Under the pieces are notes generated by a model, which ran no database searches, was not told the DNA's origin, and saw only the letters and a program-made list of their open reading frames with translations. From Candidatus Rokuibacteriota bacterium (GTDB taxonomy: Bacteria > Methylomirabilota > Methylomirabilia > Rokubacteriales > CSP1-6), in assembly GCA_016188005.1 (NCBI GenBank), contig JACPIQ010000114.1, forward strand, positions 1-34,841: a stretch of DNA of 34,841 bases, in the 5' to 3' direction. Made by a program: the position numbers and the translations under genes. This document shows, in pieces, positions 7,045-15,575 of this stretch; positions within the stretch are counted from its first letter, which is position 1, and each line of letters begins with the position of its first letter.

Positions 7045-8415
7045 ATGTCAGGAAGGCTGGATCCTGCACGCGCTGAGCCGGTGGTCGCTCCGGTGACTTC
7101 CGATCGGGCCCCGCTGCCTCGCCTGGCGTGGATCGTCTGGGGGATCCCGGCCTTCCTCTTCCTGCTCGCCTTCGTCCACCGCGTGGCCCCGGGCGTCATG
7201 GCGAAGGACCTGATGCAGGCCTTCGACGCCTCGGGCGCCATCGTGGGCCTCCTCTCGGCCACCTACTTCTACGCGTATGCGGGCTTCATGGTGCCCGCGG
7301 GCCTGCTCCTCGACGCCTACGGTGTCCGGCTCGTCATGACGGCAGGCGGCGCCGTCATGGGGCTGGGGGCCATCGCCATGGCCGCGGCGCCCGGCACGGG
7401 CGCGCTCTTCACCGGGCGCTTCCTCGTGGGGCTCGGCGCCACGGTGACCTTCATCGGCGCGCTCAAGATCGCGGCGACCTGGTTCCCGCCCTCGTACTTC
7501 GGCACGCTGTCGGCGGTGACGGCCGCGGTGGGCGTCCTCGGCGCCCTCGCGGGCACGCTCCCGCTGGCAGCGCTCATCGGGCTGGCCGGCTGGCGGGGCT
7601 CGTTCTGGATCATCGGGCTCCTGACGATTGCCGGCGTCGCATGCTGCCTGCTCATCGTGAGAGACCACCCACCCGGGCACGCCGGGGCCGATGCGCCCGT
7701 CCCCGGGCTCCGCGCCGTGATGGGCGGGATGGGCCAGGTCCTCGGCAACCCGCATACCTGGCCGCCCTTCCTCGCCTTCTTCTTCCTCTACTCGGCCACC
7801 GGCAACCTGATGCTCTGGGCCGTGCCCTACCTGAAGGACGTGTACGGGATGTCGACCACGCAGGCGGCGCTCCACTTCTCGGCCACCGCGGTGGCCCTGC
7901 TCGTCTCGGGCCCGCTGACGGGCTACCTGTCCGATCAGGTGCTGAAGCGGCGGAAGCTCCCCTACACCGTGCTCACCGCCTCCTACCTGGCGCTCTGGCT
8001 GCTCATGGTGGTGACGCTGGGCGCGCTCCCACTCTGGGCCGTCCCCGTCCTCTTCTTTGCGCTCGGCATGACCAACGGCGCCTTCGTGCTCACCTGGCCC
8101 CTCGGGCGCGAGGTCAATCCGCCGGCGCTGGCCGGCATCGCCGTCGCCGTGACCAACCTGGGCGGCTTCCTCGGCGCGGCGCTCACCCAGGGCCCGGTGG
8201 GCGCGGTGCTCGATGCGGGCTGGGCCGGTGCCATGGCCGGCGGGGCCCGCGTCTACCCGCTGTCGGCCTATCGCGGCGCCTTCGGCGTCTGCGCCGGCTT
8301 CGTCCTGCTCTCCATGCTCATGACGCTCTTCCTCAAGGAAACGCGAGGCCTCAACATCTATCACCAGCTCAGGGGGCGCTCCGCGCCGGCCGCCGGGTCG
8401 GCGCCGGGACCGTGA
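7045..8415 (+). CDS. MFS transporter
   Basis: A 456-residue protein with about twelve membrane helices after a hydrophilic N-terminus of about 25 residues. The MFS hallmarks are the helix 2-3 region YAYAGFMVPAGLLLDAYGVR, a GRFLVGLGA segment in helix 4 and a D-Q-V-L-K-R-R-K loop (about 294-301) between the two halves. It resembles the oxalate/formate-nitrate type of MFS porters in layout, but the substrate is not evident. It lies 24 nt after the TRAP permease, and its stop overlaps a possible GTG of the thioesterase gene. The ATG lacks an obvious Shine-Dalgarno, and an in-frame GTG at 7081 or 7093 is possible. Confidence 0.85.
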   Translation: MSGRLDPARAEPVVAPVTSDRAPLPRLAWIVWGIPAFLFLLAFVHRVAPGVMAKDLMQAFDASGAIVGLLSATYFYAYAGFMVPAGLLLDAYGVRLVMTAGGAVMGLGAIAMAAAPGTGALFTGRFLVGLGATVTFIGALKIAATWFPPSYFGTLSAVTAAVGVLGALAGTLPLAALIGLAGWRGSFWIIGLLTIAGVACCLLIVRDHPPGHAGADAPVPGLRAVMGGMGQVLGNPHTWPPFLAFFFLYSATGNLMLWAVPYLKDVYGMSTTQAALHFSATAVALLVSGPLTGYLSDQVLKRRKLPYTVLTASYLALWLLMVVTLGALPLWAVPVLFFALGMTNGAFVLTWPLGREVNPPALAGIAVAVTNLGGFLGAALTQGPVGAVLDAGWAGAMAGGARVYPLSAYRGAFGVCAGFVLLSMLMTLFLKETRGLNIYHQLRGRSAPAAGSAPGP

Positions 8416-8441
8416 CCCCGGGCGATCGGGAGACGCCGCTC

Positions 8442-8927
8442 GTGACGTACAACACCTCCTCCAGCCCGTCCATCGACCCCGCGCGCATGCAGCAGCGGCA
8501 CCGCGGCACGCTCACCGATCTGCTCGGCGTTCGTTTCGTCGAGGGCAGCCGCGAGCGCATCGTGGCCGAGGTAACCGTCAGGAAGGACCTGCTGACCTCC
8601 GGGGGGCGCCTCCACGGCGGCACGCTGATGGCGCTGGCCGACATCGTGGGCGCGACCGGCGCCGCCGAGAACCTCCCGCCGGGGACGTGGACGACGACGC
8701 TCGAGTCGAAGACCAACTTCTTCGCGGCGGTGGGCAGCGGCACGATCCGCGCCGAGGCAACGCCACTGCATCGCGGCAGCCAGACCATGGTCTGGCAGAC
8801 GCGGATCACTGACGAGTCCGGCCGGCTTCTCTCGATGACCGTCCAGACCCAGATGGTGCTGCAGAGGCGTCAAGCCGAAGGTGACTCTCCTGCTCCTCGG
8901 TCAGGAGCGCCAGGCGGCGTGCCCTGA
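8442..8927 (+). CDS. PaaI-like hotdog-fold acyl-CoA thioesterase
   Basis: A 161-residue hotdog-fold protein that would hydrolyse acyl- or aryl-CoA thioesters in the cytoplasm. The core is visible: LGVRFVEG, then GGRLHGGTLMALADIVGATGA (about 51-71), containing the HGG and the acidic residue (Asp65) used by PaaI-type enzymes, then LESKTNFF and the closing strand SMTVQTQMVL (about 129-138). GTG 8442 has GGGAGA 8 nt upstream; GTG 8412, overlapping the MFS stop, is the alternative. The last about 20 residues are not typical of the family and run into the 3-prime end of iorB on the other strand. Confidence 0.85.
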   Translation: MTYNTSSSPSIDPARMQQRHRGTLTDLLGVRFVEGSRERIVAEVTVRKDLLTSGGRLHGGTLMALADIVGATGAAENLPPGTWTTTLESKTNFFAAVGSGTIRAEATPLHRGSQTMVWQTRITDESGRLLSMTVQTQMVLQRRQAEGDSPAPRSGAPGGVP

Positions 8928-10398
8928 CGATGGCGGTGCATCGCTGATGGCCGGCACCCGCCCGGCGGTCCTCGGCCACGGCGGCGGGCAGCGTCTCGTC
9001 GAGGAAGTGCCCGAGGCCGCGGAAGAGGCGGCGCCTCACCTCGCCGTAGCCCTTCACCACGCTGGCCATCTCCGCCACCTCGAGGGCCAGGCCGCAGTCC
9101 AGCGCCGCAGCCTCCCGCACCGCCCGTTCCCAGCGGTCCATGAGCGCGGCCTCGCGCTCGTAACGCAGCGACTGCGGCCGCAGGGCACGCAGTCGGCCGA
9201 GCAGCCACACCCGCAGGAAGCCCAGCACGGTGGTGGTCCTCACGTGCTGGGCGAGGCTCGGTCGGCCCCGGGGCCAGCGGCGCTCGGCCCAGCGCGCGAC
9301 GGGACGAGCCAGGGCCGCGGGGAGAATCCCGTAGATCTCGTCGAGGTCCGGCTTGAGGTAGTCGGTGACGACCAGCGTCGATCCCTCCTTCGCCGCGTTC
9401 TCCCGGCCGATGCGCTCGAAGCGCCCTCGCCGGGTCTTGAGGTCCGCCACCCGGATGGCGTCCTCATAGGTCATCCACACGGCGAGCCGGCGGGCGAAGG
9501 CCCGAGTCAGCCGGCCCTCGGGGTCCACGGCATGGATGGCCCGCACTCGCTCCAGGAAGCGCTCCGCGTAGCGGGCGTCCTGGTAGTCGACGAGCCGCGC
9601 GAGGGCCTCTCCCAGTGTCTCGTGGAGATGCTCCGGGAACTCCCTCTCGGCGCGGGCAGCGAGCGCCAGGAAGTCGCGGCCCCTCCGGCCCAGCGCCGCC
9701 GCGCGCTCGCCCCTGAGAGCCGTCCACGGGCGCCGGGGGCGAGGCGGCCCGGCGGTCTCCACGCCCAGCTCCACGAGCTCCCGGCCGGCCTTGAAGCCCG
9801 CCAGATTCCGCTCCACGGCCACGCCACCCTCCCCGATGGCCGCCTCGAAGGCGCTCCCTGGAAGCGGCAGCACCCGGGTCGCGGACAGGGCGCCCAGGAT
9901 CACGGCGTTGACCTCGCTCTGAGCCCGGCGGGCCGCCGCCCGCGCGTCGAAGGTGACGGCCTGGCGGGTGAGGGCCCGCGCGGCCTCCCGGATGCGGGCG
10001 GCGGGGAAGACGCCATCGCCGGGGACGCTCTTCTCTCCGATCGCGTAGAGGCGATGGGTGCTGGCGATGAGCAGCGTCCGTTCCGGTGAGGCGTAGTCCA
10101 GCTCGAGGGTGCGTCCAGCCTCGAGCCACTCCGAGGCGATGATCACGTCCACATCCCCCGGGGTCGGGTAGAGCGAGAAGACCAGGTCGGGCGCGCCGGC
10201 CTCGCGCGGCTGCGGTGCGATCTCGATGTAATAGGTCGTGGCCCCCGTGCGCTGGGCCACACCCGGGATGGAGGTCGACTGCACGGCATGGCCGGCCTGG
10301 TCCGCGGCCGCGACGATCCACTCGGTGAGGACGCCCCCGCCCTGCCCGCCGAGGGCGGCGATGAGGATGGACAGGGGACGGCGAGGATCGCGCGGCAT
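8806..10398 (-). CDS. iorB: Indolepyruvate oxidoreductase subunit beta family protein with DUF6537-type C-terminus
   Basis: A 530-residue partner of the IorA-like protein encoded just upstream. Residues about 8-190 form the gamma/beta-type domain of 2-oxoacid:ferredoxin oxidoreductases, starting with ILIAALGGQGGGVLTEWI and SIPGVAQRTGATTYY. The remaining about 330 residues match the DUF6537-type extension found in long bacterial IorB proteins (a REFPEHLHETLGEALARLVDYQDARYAE region, then TYEDAIRVADLKTRRGR). The complex would oxidatively decarboxylate aryl-pyruvates to acyl-CoA with ferredoxin reduction. The ATG overlaps the iorA stop by one base (TGATG). The tail after TEEQ (last about 28 residues) is antisense to the thioesterase gene. 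Confidence 0.88.
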   Translation of the reverse strand: MPRDPRRPLSILIAALGGQGGGVLTEWIVAAADQAGHAVQSTSIPGVAQRTGATTYYIEIAPQPREAGAPDLVFSLYPTPGDVDVIIASEWLEAGRTLELDYASPERTLLIASTHRLYAIGEKSVPGDGVFPAARIREAARALTRQAVTFDARAAARRAQSEVNAVILGALSATRVLPLPGSAFEAAIGEGGVAVERNLAGFKAGRELVELGVETAGPPRPRRPWTALRGERAAALGRRGRDFLALAARAEREFPEHLHETLGEALARLVDYQDARYAERFLERVRAIHAVDPEGRLTRAFARRLAVWMTYEDAIRVADLKTRRGRFERIGRENAAKEGSTLVVTDYLKPDLDEIYGILPAALARPVARWAERRWPRGRPSLAQHVRTTTVLGFLRVWLLGRLRALRPQSLRYEREAALMDRWERAVREAAALDCGLALEVAEMASVVKGYGEVRRRLFRGLGHFLDETLPAAVAEDRRAGAGHQRCTAIVRARRLALLTEEQESHLRLDASAAPSGSGRSSREAGRTRQ

Positions 10399-12497
10399 CA
10401 GGCCGCTTGCAGCCACCCGATCACCCGGCGCCGCATCGCCCAGAGCGCCCGCTCCCACGGTCCCGGGTTGTGGACCACACGCACCTCGTAGAAGGACGGG
10501 CAGAGGGCCGCCGCGTGGGCCACCTCGCCACAGAGCCCACAGCCCACGCAGCTCTGCTCCACGTGGGCGACCGGATCGTCCCGGAGCGGATCGGCGCTCT
10601 CGCCGAGGGTCAGTGACGGGCAGCCGTTGAGCCTCGTGCAGGACTTGTCGCCGGTGCAGACGTCGGGATCCACGCCGAAGCGCGGCGTCTCCACGCGCGC
10701 GCCCGCCCTGAGCTGCGCCTCCGTCTGCGGCCTGGTACGGCGCTGGCGCTCGAGCTGGCACTCGGCCCTGGCGATGATCACCTTGAGCCCGCCGGCCGCC
10801 GTGGTCATGGCCTCCCTGAGCGTCGCCAGCGTCGCTCCCACCTTGTACGGGTTCACCACCCGGAGCCAGGAGACGCCGAGGCTCCGGATGGTGTCGGCGA
10901 TGGACATCCTGACCTCGTCCCCCCGCGGGTTCTTCCCCGTCGAGGGATTGGCCTGCTGGCCCGTCGCCGAGGTATAGAAGTTCTCCAGGATGACCAGCAC
11001 CGAGTCCTGCTTGTTGTAGACGGCATTGGCGACACCCGCGGTGAGGCCCGAGTGCCAGAAGCCGCCGTCACCCAGGATGGAGACGACGCGCTTGCCGAAG
11101 GCGGGGGCCACGGCGCTGGACGAGGCCAGGCCCATCCCGTAGCCGAGGATGGTATTGCCCATGTTGAAGGGGGGCAGCGTCGCGAAGGCGTGGCAGCCGA
11201 TGTCTGCCGCGACGTGGGTGTCCCCCAGCTCACGCTGGGCGAGCTTGAGCGCGCTGAAGACGGGGCGCTCCGGACAGCCCGTGCAGAAGGCCGGCGGCCG
11301 CTTCGGCAAGGGCGCGCCCAGGATCTCCCGGCCGCGCCCCGCGTGGGCCGTCAGGGCCCCGCGCCGCCGCGCGGCCTCCTCGCCGAGGAAGCGCGCCAGC
11401 GCCGCCAGGACCACCTCGGGGACATACTCCCCCTGGACGGCCACGGTCTCCTTGCCGTGGAGGCGGACGCCGAGGCCACGCTCGTAGGCCAGCGCCTTCA
11501 GCTCCTGCTCGACGAAGGCGGGCATGCCCTCCTCGAGCACGAGCACGCGCTCCTTGCCTGCGAGGAAGGCGAGCACCTGCTCCGGGACCAGCGGGTGGAC
11601 GACGTTGAGCACGAGGATCGGGATCTGGCTCCGTCCGGTCTCGTCGGCCTGGCCCAGGAGCGCCAGGGCGCGCAGCGCCGTGGGGGTGAGCCCGCCCTGG
11701 ACGATGATGCCGAGCCGCCCCTCCCTGCCGGGAAGCAGCTCGTTGAGCCCGTGCTCGACGATGTAGCGCCGCGCGGCGGGCAAGCGCCGCTCGTGCTTCT
11801 GCGCCTCCTGCAGGTAGGTGGACGGCGGATGGCTGATCCGGGCGTAGTCGAACGACGGCCGGGCGAGGCGATCCCGCATGCTGATGGCGGGCCGCCGGTT
11901 GTCCTTGCAGACCATGCGGCCGCGCATGTGCGCCGTGCGAATCCTGACGCTCAGCACCACCGGCAGGCTGGCGGCCTCGGACAGGCCGAAGCTCTCCTCG
12001 ACCATGTGGGCCAGGGTCTGCAGCGCCGGTCGAGGGTCCAGCAGGCAGAGCGAGGACTTCAGCGCGAAGGCGTGGGTCCGCTCCTGGATGATGCTGGCGC
12101 CGGCGCCATAGTCGTCCCCCACCACGACCAGGGCGCCGCCGAGGACGCCGGCCGACGCGAGGTTGGACAGCGCGTCAGCGGCCACGTTGGTGCCCACGAT
12201 GGACTTCCACGTCACGGCGCCGCGCATGGGGTAGTTGATGGAGGCGCCGAGGAGCGCGGCGGCGGCGGCCTCGCTGGCCGAGGCGTCGAGGTACACGCCC
12301 ATGGGCTCGAGCAGCACTTCGTTGGCCTCCGCGAGGACATCGAGCAGGTGAGACACCGGCGCCCCGGGGTAGCCGCCCACGTAGGAGACGCCCGACTGCA
12401 GCAGCCCCTTCGTGATGGCGAGGATGCCCTCGCCGCGGAGGATCGCTCCCTCCCCGAGCGCCAGCTGCTTGACTTCGGCCGCGAAGGACCGTTCCAT
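10398..12497 (-). CDS. iorA: Indolepyruvate ferredoxin oxidoreductase subunit alpha-like protein
   Basis: A 699-residue protein. The N-terminal pyrimidine-binding domain contains GYPGAPVSHLLD (about 39-50) and the EAAAAALLGASIN stretch. The middle and C-terminal part holds the ThDP-binding block ILGDGGFWHSGL followed by NAVYNKQDSVLVILEN. The last about 90 residues carry the iron-sulfur region: C-x5-C-x5-CP then CVGCGLC-x8-CP. The first motif lacks the usual second cysteine (CTGD instead of CxxC), which I recall as normal for this DUF6537-linked subgroup. The ATG was chosen over a longer frame because the conserved N-terminus begins there. It forms an operon with iorB and is divergent from the GNAT-like gene. 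Confidence 0.9.
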   Translation of the reverse strand: MERSFAAEVKQLALGEGAILRGEGILAITKGLLQSGVSYVGGYPGAPVSHLLDVLAEANEVLLEPMGVYLDASASEAAAAALLGASINYPMRGAVTWKSIVGTNVAADALSNLASAGVLGGALVVVGDDYGAGASIIQERTHAFALKSSLCLLDPRPALQTLAHMVEESFGLSEAASLPVVLSVRIRTAHMRGRMVCKDNRRPAISMRDRLARPSFDYARISHPPSTYLQEAQKHERRLPAARRYIVEHGLNELLPGREGRLGIIVQGGLTPTALRALALLGQADETGRSQIPILVLNVVHPLVPEQVLAFLAGKERVLVLEEGMPAFVEQELKALAYERGLGVRLHGKETVAVQGEYVPEVVLAALARFLGEEAARRRGALTAHAGRGREILGAPLPKRPPAFCTGCPERPVFSALKLAQRELGDTHVAADIGCHAFATLPPFNMGNTILGYGMGLASSSAVAPAFGKRVVSILGDGGFWHSGLTAGVANAVYNKQDSVLVILENFYTSATGQQANPSTGKNPRGDEVRMSIADTIRSLGVSWLRVVNPYKVGATLATLREAMTTAAGGLKVIIARAECQLERQRRTRPQTEAQLRAGARVETPRFGVDPDVCTGDKSCTRLNGCPSLTLGESADPLRDDPVAHVEQSCVGCGLCGEVAHAAALCPSFYEVRVVHNPGPWERALWAMRRRVIGWLQAA

Positions 12498-12544
12498 AGG
12501 ATTCTCTTTGTACCACAGCCCCCAAGCGCCGGGAGGGGACGAGC

Positions 12545-12622
12545 ATGGCGCACATGACAACGCCGCACATGGACGACATCAGCGAGCGCCCGCTCGAGTT
12601 TCTTGCCGGCGCCGGCGCCTGA
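12545..12622 (+). CDS. Short ORF with strong ribosome-binding site: leader peptide or frameshifted N-terminus
   Basis: A 25-codon ORF (MAHMTTPHMDDISERPLEF then LAGAGA, stop TGA). GGGAGGGG at 12531-12538 lies 6 nt before its ATG, the best translation-initiation signal in this divergent region. The ORF overlaps the first 20 nt of the next frame, which itself has only a TTG start and no Shine-Dalgarno. A +1 shift just before or at the TGA joins the two frames smoothly. So this is either the true N-terminus of the GNAT-like protein separated by a one-base error, a programmed +1 site (GCC-TGA-C), or a small leader peptide. I favour the first. Confidence 0.5.
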   Translation: MAHMTTPHMDDISERPLEFLAGAGA

Positions 12623-14339
12623 CGGAACGCGGGCCCGGGCGCTGATCGAGGCCCTCGCCGCCGTCGCGCCGCGTTCCTCTCCGGACGATCGGGCGGAGAA
12701 GCGGCGCCTGCTGGATAGCCTCGCGGGCCGCCGCATCGGTCACCCGGCGGTGCTGCTGCGCTTCCACGAGACGCTCTGCCTGCTCCAGGCCTACCCTGAC
12801 GACCGGGAGATCCTGACCCGCGTGGACAGCGCGCTGAGCACCTTTCCCGACCGCGTGCAGCAGCTCGGCGGGGGAGCCCGGGCACGGCTCCGTGAGTCGG
12901 GGATCGTGGGCACGAGCCTCGAGTATCCCTTTGGCCTGCCGATGGCGCGCTGGCTCGCCGCGCGGCACCCGAGAGAGGTCGAGGTGGCCTGGGCCAGCTT
13001 CGTCGAGGACGAGCGGCTGGAGGACGTCCTCACGCTCCTCGTCGCCCGGGCCGAGGAGGATGCCTTCACCGAGGGGGGCCTCGGCTGGCGCCAGTGGATC
13101 CGCGCGGCCAAGGGCGGCCGCCGCGTCAGCGACCTCCGGGTGCTCGCGGAGCTCTTCGGCCAGGCTGAGCTGCCCGAGGAGGTCCGCGACTGGCTCTTCG
13201 AAGGGCTGGGGCTCTCCATCCGGTGGAGGCTCCGCACCCTGGCCGCCTCGCGCACCGGCGCCCGGCTCCCCTGCCCGGCGCCCTTCTTCGGCCCCCCCGC
13301 CTCATCGCCGGCGGGCTTCGATCTCGTCCGCGCCGTCACGGCCCCTCTCGCCCAGCCGCGGCGCGTCGCGGGCCCCGAGGCGGATGCCCTCATCGAGGCC
13401 GCCCGCCTGGCCATGGCCACGCGGGCGCGGGAGCTGCACGCCTTCTCGCATCCGAACGCCGACGACGTCCTCCTCGCCGACTGCGGCCGCGGGCTCACCG
13501 TGGCGCTCATCGGGCTCGACCCGGCCTGGCGGCTGCCCTTCGAGGGCTACTACGCCTTCTTCGCGCTCCGGAACGGCGTGCCCGTGGGCTACGGGGGCGG
13601 CTGGTGCCTCTTCGAGACGATGGAGTTCGGATTCAACATCTTCGAGTCCTTCAGGCAGGGCGAATCGCGCATCGTCCTGGCCGAAGTGCTCCGCGTCTTC
13701 CGCCGGGTCTTCGGCATCCGCACCGTGGTGGTGGACCCCTATCAGATCGGCCACGATAACGCCGAAGCCCTCCGCTCCGGCGCCTTCTACTTCTACTACC
13801 GGCTCGGCTTCCGCCCCCACGACCCCGAGGTGCTCGCGCTGGCCGCTCACGAGCAGGGCAAGGTCGCACGCGACCGCTCCTACCGCTCGGCGCTGCCCGT
13901 GCTGCGGCGGCTGGTGCGGGGCGAGCTGGCCCTGCGGCTCCCCGGGGCCAGCCCGCGCCCCGAGAGCAGGATCAGGGCGAGACAGCTCGCCACCCTCGCC
14001 ACGCGGGACATCGGGTTGCGCTTCGCGGGAGACCGCGCCGCGGCCACTCGCGAGGCCACGGGCCGCGTCGGGCGGGCCCTGGGCGCTGCAGGCTGGCGCC
14101 GGTGGCAGCCGGCCGGGCGCGGAGCCTTCGAGCGCTGGGCGCTCGTGCTCGCGCTGCTGCCCGACCTCCCTCGCTGGCCGGCAGCCGAGCGCCGGCGAGT
14201 CGCCCGGATGATCCAGGCCAAGGGCGAGCCCGGCGAGGCCGCCTACGTGCGGCAGATGCAGGCCCTCCCGCGACTGCGCCGCGCCCTCGAGGCCCTCGCG
14301 CGCGAGGCCGCGCCAGTCGTGGCCCGGGCGGCTCGGTGA
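12603..14339 (+). CDS. Large GNAT-like protein of unknown role
   Basis: A 578-residue cytoplasmic protein without signal peptide or membrane helices. Residues about 310-405 look like a degenerate GNAT fold: GVPVGYGGGWCLF, then FRQGESRIVLAEVLR in the place of the acetyl-CoA loop, then DNAEALRSGAFYFYYRLGFRP, similar to the GNAT C-terminal N-x-A...Y-x-x-GF pattern. The flanking about 300 N-terminal and 170 C-terminal residues are Arg/Ala/Leu-rich and not recognised. The annotated TTG start has no ribosome-binding site; translation probably begins at ATG 12545 in another frame (see the preceding ORF). Its stop overlaps the GTG of the MFS gene, implying coupled translation with an exporter. Enzymatic function is unproven. 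Confidence 0.6.
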   Translation: MPAPAPDGTRARALIEALAAVAPRSSPDDRAEKRRLLDSLAGRRIGHPAVLLRFHETLCLLQAYPDDREILTRVDSALSTFPDRVQQLGGGARARLRESGIVGTSLEYPFGLPMARWLAARHPREVEVAWASFVEDERLEDVLTLLVARAEEDAFTEGGLGWRQWIRAAKGGRRVSDLRVLAELFGQAELPEEVRDWLFEGLGLSIRWRLRTLAASRTGARLPCPAPFFGPPASSPAGFDLVRAVTAPLAQPRRVAGPEADALIEAARLAMATRARELHAFSHPNADDVLLADCGRGLTVALIGLDPAWRLPFEGYYAFFALRNGVPVGYGGGWCLFETMEFGFNIFESFRQGESRIVLAEVLRVFRRVFGIRTVVVDPYQIGHDNAEALRSGAFYFYYRLGFRPHDPEVLALAAHEQGKVARDRSYRSALPVLRRLVRGELALRLPGASPRPESRIRARQLATLATRDIGLRFAGDRAAATREATGRVGRALGAAGWRRWQPAGRGAFERWALVLALLPDLPRWPAAERRRVARMIQAKGEPGEAAYVRQMQALPRLRRALEALAREAAPVVARAAR

Positions 14340-15502
14340 CCCGCCGGCCGGCGGCCGTACTCGGGCTGGCCTCGGCCGCGCACTTCGTCCACGACGGTTT
14401 CTCCGACATCCTGTACGTGCTACTCCCCGTCTGGAGCGGCGAGCTCGGCCTCTCCTTCGCCCAGGTGGGACTGCTCAAGACGGCCTACAGCGGCGGAATG
14501 GCCGGCTTCCAGGTCCCCTCGAGCCTCCTGGCCGAGCGCTGGGGCGAGGCGCGGCTGCTGGTGGCCGGCACGGTGCTGACGGCGCTCGCCTACCTGGCGG
14601 CGGGGACGGCGGGAGGCTTCGCGGCGCTTCTCGGCTGCCTGCTCCTCGGAGGCCTCGGCTCCTCCGTCCAGCACCCGCTGTCCTCGACGCTCGTATCGCG
14701 GGCCTACGAGAGCGGGCCGAGACGGCTGGCGCTCGGCACCTACAACTTCTCCGGCGATCTGGGCAAGGTCGTCGTGCCGGCGGCTGTGGCCTTCGCAGCT
14801 ACGTGGATGGGCTGGCGCGGAGCCACGCGAGTCTATGCGCTCGTGGGAGTGGGCGCGGCGGCGCTACTCCTGCTGGGGCTTGCCGGCCTCCAGGTCGGTG
14901 GGGCCTCGCCGCTGCGTGCCGAGCGGGCAAGCGCCACCGGGCCGCCCGCCTCGGGGTGGGGCATCAGGGATCCACGCGGCTTCAGGGCGCTGTCGGCCAT
15001 CCACACGATCGACAACTCCACGCGCACCGCCTTCCTCACCTTCCTCCCCTTCCTCCTGATCGCGAAGGGCTCGACGGTGCCGGCGGTGGGGCTGGCCCTC
15101 ATGCTCGCCTTCGCGGGCGGGGCTGCCGGAAAGCTCGCCTGCGGCGCCCTGGCGGAGCGAATCGGCGTGATCCGCACCGTGGTGGTGACGGAGGCGGCGA
15201 CGGGGATCGGCATCCTGCTGCTCCTGGGCCTGCCGCTCGGCGCCTGCCTCGCGATCCTCCCGGCGCTGGGGATGGCCCTCAACGGCACCTCGTCGGTGCT
15301 CTACGGGAGCGTGGCGGACCTCGTGCACGCCGACCGGCGCGGCCGGAGTTACGCGGTCTTCTACACGGTCGGCATCGGGGCCTCGGCCCTGTCCCCGTTC
15401 GTCTACGGTCTCGTGAGCGACTGGGGCGGCGTCACCCTCACGCTGGGGATCGTCGGCACCATGGTCTTTGCCACGCTGCCGCTCACCCTCGCCCTCCGGT
15501 AG
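14336..15502 (+). CDS. MFS transporter, fosmidomycin-resistance (Fsr) type
   Basis: A 388-residue protein with about twelve helices. The N-terminus AAHFVHDGFSDILYVLLPVW is the signature of the Fsr subgroup of the major facilitator superfamily (H-F-x-x-DGF...LLP), followed by LSFAQVGLL. The second half starts at about RALSAIHTIDNSTRTAFLTFLPFLL. Relatives are drug or metabolite exporters; substrate unknown. GTG 14336 overlaps the previous stop (GTGA), so it is translationally coupled to the GNAT-like protein; the two may act on the same compound, by analogy with acetyltransferase-exporter pairs (inference). Its TAG stop shares two bases with an inverted repeat that follows. Confidence 0.85.
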   Translation: MTRRPAAVLGLASAAHFVHDGFSDILYVLLPVWSGELGLSFAQVGLLKTAYSGGMAGFQVPSSLLAERWGEARLLVAGTVLTALAYLAAGTAGGFAALLGCLLLGGLGSSVQHPLSSTLVSRAYESGPRRLALGTYNFSGDLGKVVVPAAVAFAATWMGWRGATRVYALVGVGAAALLLLGLAGLQVGGASPLRAERASATGPPASGWGIRDPRGFRALSAIHTIDNSTRTAFLTFLPFLLIAKGSTVPAVGLALMLAFAGGAAGKLACGALAERIGVIRTVVVTEAATGIGILLLLGLPLGACLAILPALGMALNGTSSVLYGSVADLVHADRRGRSYAVFYTVGIGASALSPFVYGLVSDWGGVTLTLGIVGTMVFATLPLTLALR

Positions 15503-15575
15503 GGGTCAGGTCTTGCAATCACACACCTGCACACTCGCCGAAGGGGCCGTTGTTGGAATGCAAGACCTGACCCCT
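15501..15575. repeat. Inverted repeat (17-bp perfect arms) between convergent genes, REP/RAYT-like
   Basis: The left arm, 15501-15517 (AGGGGTCAGGTCTTGCA), is the exact reverse complement of the right arm, 15559-15575; the interior is 41 nt. The left arm begins inside the TAG stop of the MFS gene and the right arm ends directly before the stop codon of the convergent secreted-protein gene, so the element fills the whole intergenic space. The GGGGTCAGGTCTTGCA core resembles the hairpin ends I associate with REP-associated tyrosine transposase sequences. It may also act as a bidirectional terminator, though there is no T-tract. Confidence 0.7.

Noticed and set aside
12469-12497. TTGACT and TTCCAT as promoter for the GNAT-like gene
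   Set aside because: The spacer is 17 nt but the -10 matches only 3 of 6 and the site lies inside the iorA coding start; too weak to list.
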